NCBI GenBank assembly: GCA_017881705.1
Contig: JADGQP010000162.1
Coordinates: forward strand, 1-8,594
DNA length: 8,594 nt
Origin: Christensenellaceae bacterium
GTDB taxonomy: Bacteria; Bacillota; Clostridia; Christensenellales; Aristaeellaceae
Reading direction: 5' to 3'
The notes under the pieces: generated by a model
Told to the model about the DNA's origin: nothing
What the model saw: the letters and a program-made list of their open reading frames with translations, nothing else
The model's database searches: none
In this document: one piece after another, positions 5,523 through 8,594 of the stretch
Layout: each line of letters begins with the position of its first letter
How positions within the stretch are numbered: position 1 is the first letter of the stretch
Position numbers and translations under genes: made by a program

Positions 5523-6314
5523 TTACAGATATTCGATCATGGAGGACAGACGCTCGTAGATCAAATCCGGCTTTTCGGGCGAGGTGGCAACGTCCGCGAG
5601 AGTGGCTTCGCCGGACAGCACGAGGATGCTGGTCATGCCGAAACGCACCCCCGTGGCAATATCGGTATACAGCCGGTCGCCCACCATGGCCAGCTCCTCT
5701 TTTTTTAGCCCGGTAACCCGCAGCGCTTCCTCAACGATGCCTGCGTAGGGCTTGCCGATGATTACATCCGGCTGGCGGCCCGCGCTAGCCTGGATAAACG
5801 CGATGATCGCGCCGATATCGGGCATAAAGCCGTTTTCCGTGGGGCAATTAAAATCGGGGTGCGTGGCGATATACGGCAGTCCCTCGCGCACCAGATCGCA
5901 GACGCGGTGAAGTTTGGCGTACGTCAGCGTCGTGTCAAACCCGATCAGCACATAATCAGGCCGGTCAGGGTCAATTTGTACGCCAAGCTGCGTCAGTTCG
6001 GCCGCGAGCATCTCGTTGCCCAGCAGAAAGGCGCGTTTTCCCGGAAAATGCGTAAGCACATACCGCCCTGCTGCCTGGCCGGAGGTGAGCACGCGCAAAA
6101 AAGGCGCCGTAATGCCCAGACGGGATAGCTTTTGCAGATAAACCTCCGCGGATTTGCTGGAGTTATTGGTTAAAAACAACGCGCTTCGTCCCGTTTGTTC
6201 TACCTTGCGTAAAAAATCCAGAGAGCCTTCCAACAACCGATCCCCCAGGTAGAGAGTACCATCCATATCCAACAAAAAACCCTTGACGTGCGACAGCTTT
6301 TTCCGATCGTCCAT
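5523..6314 (-). CDS. HAD-IIA family hydrolase (NagD/AraL-like phosphatase)
   Basis: This 263-residue cytoplasmic protein has all four HAD motifs: D16-M-D18-G-T (nucleophile and acid/base Asp), T49-N-N, K188 in GKP, and GDRLYTD (212-218). The cap insertion between motifs II and III (about 75-185) and the overall length fit the IIA subfamily, which dephosphorylates small sugar, nucleotide or glycol phosphates. The true substrate cannot be read from the sequence. Names such as p-nitrophenylphosphatase or NagD should be taken loosely. ATG 6314 follows GGAGG by 6 bases. It lies between the AraC regulator and the transpeptidase on the same strand, and may share a transcript with the latter. Nothing suggests damage. 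Confidence 0.93.
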   Translation of the reverse strand: MDDRKKLSHVKGFLLDMDGTLYLGDRLLEGSLDFLRKVEQTGRSALFLTNNSSKSAEVYLQKLSRLGITAPFLRVLTSGQAAGRYVLTHFPGKRAFLLGNEMLAAELTQLGVQIDPDRPDYVLIGFDTTLTYAKLHRVCDLVREGLPYIATHPDFNCPTENGFMPDIGAIIAFIQASAGRQPDVIIGKPYAGIVEEALRVTGLKKEELAMVGDRLYTDIATGVRFGMTSILVLSGEATLADVATSPEKPDLIYERLSSMIEYL

Positions 6315-6345
6315 GATGTTCCTCCGTTTTAATGCGTGCCCTGCT

Positions 6346-6374
6346 ATTCTACCACGCGGAAACGGTTTTTGAAA
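6346..6374 (-). promoter_or_regulatory. extended -10 promoter of the HAD gene
   Basis: On the minus strand TGGTAGAAT (6346-6354) is an extended -10 element (TG-n-TAGAAT). It lies 17 bp from a weak TTTCAA -35 (6369-6374). Transcription should start near 6339, about 25 bases before the ATG. It may serve both the HAD and transpeptidase genes, since no promoter is seen in the 76-base gap between them. Confidence 0.6.
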
Positions 6375-6406
6375 GGCGTTGGCTGCGGGTCGGCGGATTT
6401 AGCGCA

Positions 6407-7300
6407 TTATCGGGCGCTTTGTTTTCGGTAAGCCGTTGGGCTTACGCCGAACTGCCGATGAAATATCCTGTCAAAATAAGCCGCGCCGGTAAAGCCGCTT
6501 TCGGCGGCGATTTCGGTTACGGATTGCTCCGTTGTGGCCAGGCGGGCGCAGGCGCTGCTGAGGCGGTAACGGTTCAGGTAATCGATCGGGGTGGTCTGCA
6601 CGCCGCTGCGGAAGCAGCGCAGCGCTTCGCTTACGCTCACACTCGCCGCGCGTGCCACGTCTGTAAGACGTACGTGTTCCCCGTAATGCTCCTCCAGATA
6701 GGCGATCATTTTGCGCAGACGCGCCTGCGCCAATGTGGCGCTTTCCGCCTTATCCAGCGTTTCGATTTCGTCGCGGTGGCGATACAGGAGCGACCAAAGG
6801 GCGCATACGCCCGCGTGCGCGTCCAGCTCCATCGTTGGGCTGTCAGTGCGCGCGATATCACAGAGCCTGCTCACCTGCGAAAGCGCTTCCGCCTGCCAGA
6901 GTACGCTTTCGTTAAGCACCAAATGGGAAAGGTTCGCCTTGAGCATCGGCTCCACATAACGGGTGTACAGCGCGCCGCGTTCGGGCGCTATGAACTCCGG
7001 CATAAACAGAAGCGTCGGCATTTCGGCGTTTTGGGGCACTTCGTATCCGTGGAGTACGCCGGATTGGATAAAAAGCCCCTGGCTGCGTTTGAGCACGATG
7101 CGCGTTCCGCCGATCAGGCAATGCGCCTCGCCGCTGATCACGTATACGATTTCCACATCCCGGTGCCAATGCCAGGGGAAGCCGGGCTGGATGCTCTGCC
7201 CGTACAGACTGTCGTAGTATTGAAACGGAAACTGCGCCGAGCCGTGAACGGTCAACTCGTGCAGCGTTTCATCGATCCAGGCCGATTCGCAGGCTTTCAT
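6407..7300 (-). CDS. AraC-family regulator with cupin sensor domain
   Basis: The 297-residue product has an N-terminal AraC_binding cupin (about 20-105) with the H44-W-H46-R-D-V-E50 segment and IVYVISGEAHC (51-61) typical of the effector-binding barrel. Its C-terminal AraC/XylS DNA-binding domain (about 192-294) has two helix-turn-helix units: LTDVARAASVSVSEALRCF (212-230) and VTEIAAESGFTGAAYFDRIF (261-280), followed by FGVSPTAYRK. Such proteins usually bind a sugar or other small molecule and activate neighbouring transport genes. I chose ATG 7300 because AAGGAGG lies 8 bases upstream; the 30-residue extension that the open frame allows has no such site. It is divergent from the MFS transporter, which is its likeliest target. 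The effector is unknown. Confidence 0.93.
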   Translation of the reverse strand: MKACESAWIDETLHELTVHGSAQFPFQYYDSLYGQSIQPGFPWHWHRDVEIVYVISGEAHCLIGGTRIVLKRSQGLFIQSGVLHGYEVPQNAEMPTLLFMPEFIAPERGALYTRYVEPMLKANLSHLVLNESVLWQAEALSQVSRLCDIARTDSPTMELDAHAGVCALWSLLYRHRDEIETLDKAESATLAQARLRKMIAYLEEHYGEHVRLTDVARAASVSVSEALRCFRSGVQTTPIDYLNRYRLSSACARLATTEQSVTEIAAESGFTGAAYFDRIFHRQFGVSPTAYRKQSAR

Positions 7301-7308
7301 TTGAGTTT

Positions 7309-7315
7309 CCTCCTT
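7309..7315 (-). promoter_or_regulatory. ribosome binding site fixing the AraC start
   Basis: AAGGAGG on the minus strand, 8 bases before ATG 7300. It rules out the upstream in-frame ATG at 7390, which would also put the predicted promoter inside the coding region. Confidence 0.85.
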
Positions 7316-7329
7316 ATGGGTCTGGCGAT

Positions 7330-7359
7330 ATTGTACAATGGGAAGCCCGAATAATGCAA
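7330..7359 (-). promoter_or_regulatory. probable promoter of the araC-type gene
   Basis: On the minus strand TTGCAT (7354-7359) and TACAAT (7330-7335) are separated by 18 bp. The -10 lies within a perfect 10-bp palindrome, ATTGTACAAT (7330-7339). The -35 overlaps one copy of the ATAATGCAA direct repeat, so regulator binding there could repress this promoter. Confidence 0.6.
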
Positions 7360-7390
7360 GATAACGGACGAAAAACAGGATATAATGCAA
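7351..7390. promoter_or_regulatory. direct repeat ATAATGCAA, candidate AraC-type operator
   Basis: ATAATGCAA occurs at 7351-7359 and again at 7382-7390, 31 bp apart, about three helical turns. Relative to the predicted MFS start near 7393 the first copy lies at about -42 to -34, the place where AraC-type activators often touch the -35 region. The second overlaps the -10. AraC-family proteins commonly bind direct repeats. The match to this regulator is inferred from position only. Confidence 0.45.
7381..7386 (+). promoter_or_regulatory. -10 element of the MFS transporter promoter, no good -35
   Basis: TATAAT at 7381-7386 is a perfect -10 element, 33 bases before the MFS ATG. At the expected -35 position (about 7357-7364) no TTGACA-like hexamer is present. 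That pattern fits a promoter that needs an activator, here most likely the divergent AraC-type protein. Confidence 0.6.
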
Positions 7391-7392
7391 CT

Positions 7393-7404
7393 ACAAATAT
7401 TTGT
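7393..7404. promoter_or_regulatory. 12-bp perfect palindrome at the MFS transcript start
   Basis: ACAAATATTTGT is a perfect palindrome lying between the -10 element and the ribosome binding site GGAGGT (7405-7410). As DNA it could be a dimer-binding operator for a repressor; as RNA it lacks a loop, so a riboregulatory role is unlikely. Confidence 0.4.
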
Positions 7405-7419
7405 GGAGGTACGTTTACG

Positions 7420-8594
7420 ATGACGGCGCTACTGCTAGCGGTGATTTACGCGGCCTTTATCAGCCTGGGACTTCCCGATTCGCTGCTGGGCTCGGCCTGG
7501 CCGGTAATGCACACCGCTTTGAACGTGCCCCTGTCCTACGCCGGTATCGTGACCATGCTGATTGCGGGCGGCACGATCGTGTCCAGCCTGTTAAGCGTAA
7601 AGCTGATTCGCCGCCTGGGCACGGGGCTGGTTACCGCGGTGAGCGTTGCCGCCACGGCGCTTGCGCTGTTCGGTTTTTCGTTTTCCCATTCGTATGTGGC
7701 AATCTGCCTGTGGAGCATTCCCTACGGGCTGGGCGCGGGCAGTGTGGACGCGGCTCTGAACAACTTTGTGGCGCTCCATTACCAATCCCGTCATATGAAC
7801 TGGCTGCATTGTTTCTGGGGCGTGGGCGCCTCGCTGGGGCCCTACATCATGGGTCAATGCCTGGCGCACCAACTGAACTGGAACGATGGCTACCGCGTGA
7901 TCGGATATATCCAGACGGCGCTGGTGGCGCTTTTAGTATTCAGCCTGCCCCTGTGGAAACGCAAACAGGAACAACCTATTACCCATATGAAGCTGACCGG
8001 TTCGGGCGGCATGCGCGGCGCGCTGAAACTGCCAGGAGCAGCGCAGACATTGACCGCGTTTTTTTGTTATTGCGCGTTGGAAAGCACGGTGGGGCTGTGG
8101 GCCAGCAGCTACATGGTTACCAGCCGCGGTATCGGCGCGCAAACGGCAGCCATGATGGCTTCGCTGTTTTACCTGGGCATCACGGGCGGGCGTTTTCTCT
8201 CCGGATGGATCTCCGTAAAGCTTAATGACCGTTATATGGTGCGCATTGGGATCGCGTTTACGGCGCTGGGTATAGGGTTAATGCTTATGCCATTTGGCAA
8301 CACGGTTCTGTATACGGGGCTGGTGGTGCTGGGCCTTGGCTGCGCACCCATTTACCCAAGCCTGCTGCACGAAACGCCGGAAAACTTTGGCCAGGCGCAA
8401 TCGCAGACGCTGATGGGCATGCAGATGGCCAGCGCGTATACCGGCAGCACGATCATGCCGATGGTGTTCGGGTTAATCGCGCAGGCAGTGAGCCTTTCGC
8501 TGCTTCCTTTGTACTTGTTGGTGTTCTTGACGCTAATGCTGGTGATGTCGGAGCGCGCCACGCGAATCTTCGCCTCGCGGGCGTCCGCGGCGCC
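7420..8594 (+). CDS. major facilitator superfamily transporter, 3' end cut by window
   Basis: An open frame runs from ATG 7420 (GGAGGT 9 bases upstream) without a stop to the window end, giving 391 visible residues. It is almost wholly hydrophobic, with about 12 membrane segments. Recognisable MFS marks are LGLPDSLLGSAWP (16-28) in helix 1, a degenerate loop 2-3 motif (KLIRRLG, 61-67), WLHCFWGVGASLGP (128-141) and the second-half counterpart GGRFLSGWISVKLNDR (256-271). A central cytoplasmic loop lies near residues 180-205. The last helix appears complete (about 361-379), so only the C-terminal tail is missing. The HxxxGxGAxxGP-like block recalls sugar-transporting MFS proteins such as the FucP group, but the substrate is not certain. 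It is probably controlled by the divergent AraC-type gene. Confidence 0.92.
   Translation, partial: MTALLLAVIYAAFISLGLPDSLLGSAWPVMHTALNVPLSYAGIVTMLIAGGTIVSSLLSVKLIRRLGTGLVTAVSVAATALALFGFSFSHSYVAICLWSIPYGLGAGSVDAALNNFVALHYQSRHMNWLHCFWGVGASLGPYIMGQCLAHQLNWNDGYRVIGYIQTALVALLVFSLPLWKRKQEQPITHMKLTGSGGMRGALKLPGAAQTLTAFFCYCALESTVGLWASSYMVTSRGIGAQTAAMMASLFYLGITGGRFLSGWISVKLNDRYMVRIGIAFTALGIGLMLMPFGNTVLYTGLVVLGLGCAPIYPSLLHETPENFGQAQSQTLMGMQMASAYTGSTIMPMVFGLIAQAVSLSLLPLYLLVFLTLMLVMSERATRIFASRASAA

Noticed and set aside
6428..6445. Inverted repeat GTAAGCC / GGCTTAC with a 4-base loop as a terminator
   Set aside because: It lies inside the 3' part of the AraC-type coding sequence, encoding the conserved SPTAYRK region, and no T-run follows on either strand.
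7301..7390. 30-residue N-terminal extension of the AraC-type protein
   Set aside because: It would start inside the divergent promoter region without a ribosome binding site, whereas AAGGAGG precedes ATG 7300.
7401..8225. 274-codon plus-strand frame overlapping the MFS gene
   Set aside because: It is an out-of-frame shadow. The frame from ATG 7420 stays open to the window end, is hydrophobic with MFS motifs and has a ribosome binding site.

Overview
The window looks like chromosomal DNA from a moderately GC-rich Gram-positive anaerobe of the Firmicutes/Clostridia type. The reasons are strong AGGAGG-like ribosome binding sites, GTG starts, a cell-wall L,D-transpeptidase with Thr-Pro tracts and peptidoglycan-binding repeats, a DUF3048 protein, and a small clostridial-style iron-sulfur protein. 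The genus cannot be fixed by eye; a Christensenellales-like lineage is only a guess. There are eight protein genes and no RNA gene, insertion sequence, CRISPR array or phage gene. No gap between genes exceeds 300 bases.

Layout. Positions 113-1348 (minus) encode a glycerate 2-kinase of the MOFRL type. Across an AT-rich divergent control region (1349-1562) lies a two-gene operon on the plus strand: an ArsR-family repressor (1563-1919) overlapping by 4 bases a 67-residue [4Fe-4S] protein (1916-2119). The repressor carries the pair of cysteines expected of persulfide sensors of the SqrR/BigR/YgaV type. A strong symmetrical hairpin (2133-2173) probably terminates both this operon and the convergent gene that follows.

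Next come three minus-strand genes, in transcription order: a HAD-IIA sugar-phosphatase-like hydrolase (6314-5523), a large secreted L,D-transpeptidase (5446-3515) with four peptidoglycan-binding repeats and a Thr/Pro/Ala/Lys tail encoded by 30-bp tandem repeats, and a secreted DUF3048 protein (3364-2183). The DUF3048 gene has its own near-consensus promoter (3438-3467). Upstream of the HAD gene is an AraC-type regulator with a cupin sensor domain (7300-6407). It is divergent from a major facilitator transporter (7420 to beyond the window end), which is cut by the window edge but lacks only its extreme C-terminus.

How the genes may work together. The AraC/MFS pair looks like a self-contained uptake module, with overlapping divergent promoters, a 9-bp direct repeat 31 bp apart and a 12-bp palindrome in the control region. 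The transpeptidase and DUF3048 protein are both exported and plausibly act at the cell wall. The ArsR/iron-sulfur pair looks like a sulfur- or redox-stress operon. The most interesting leads are that operon, with its odd first cysteine motif, the similar palindromes over both divergent promoters at 1428-1506, the AraC/MFS control region, and the repeat-encoded tail of the transpeptidase.
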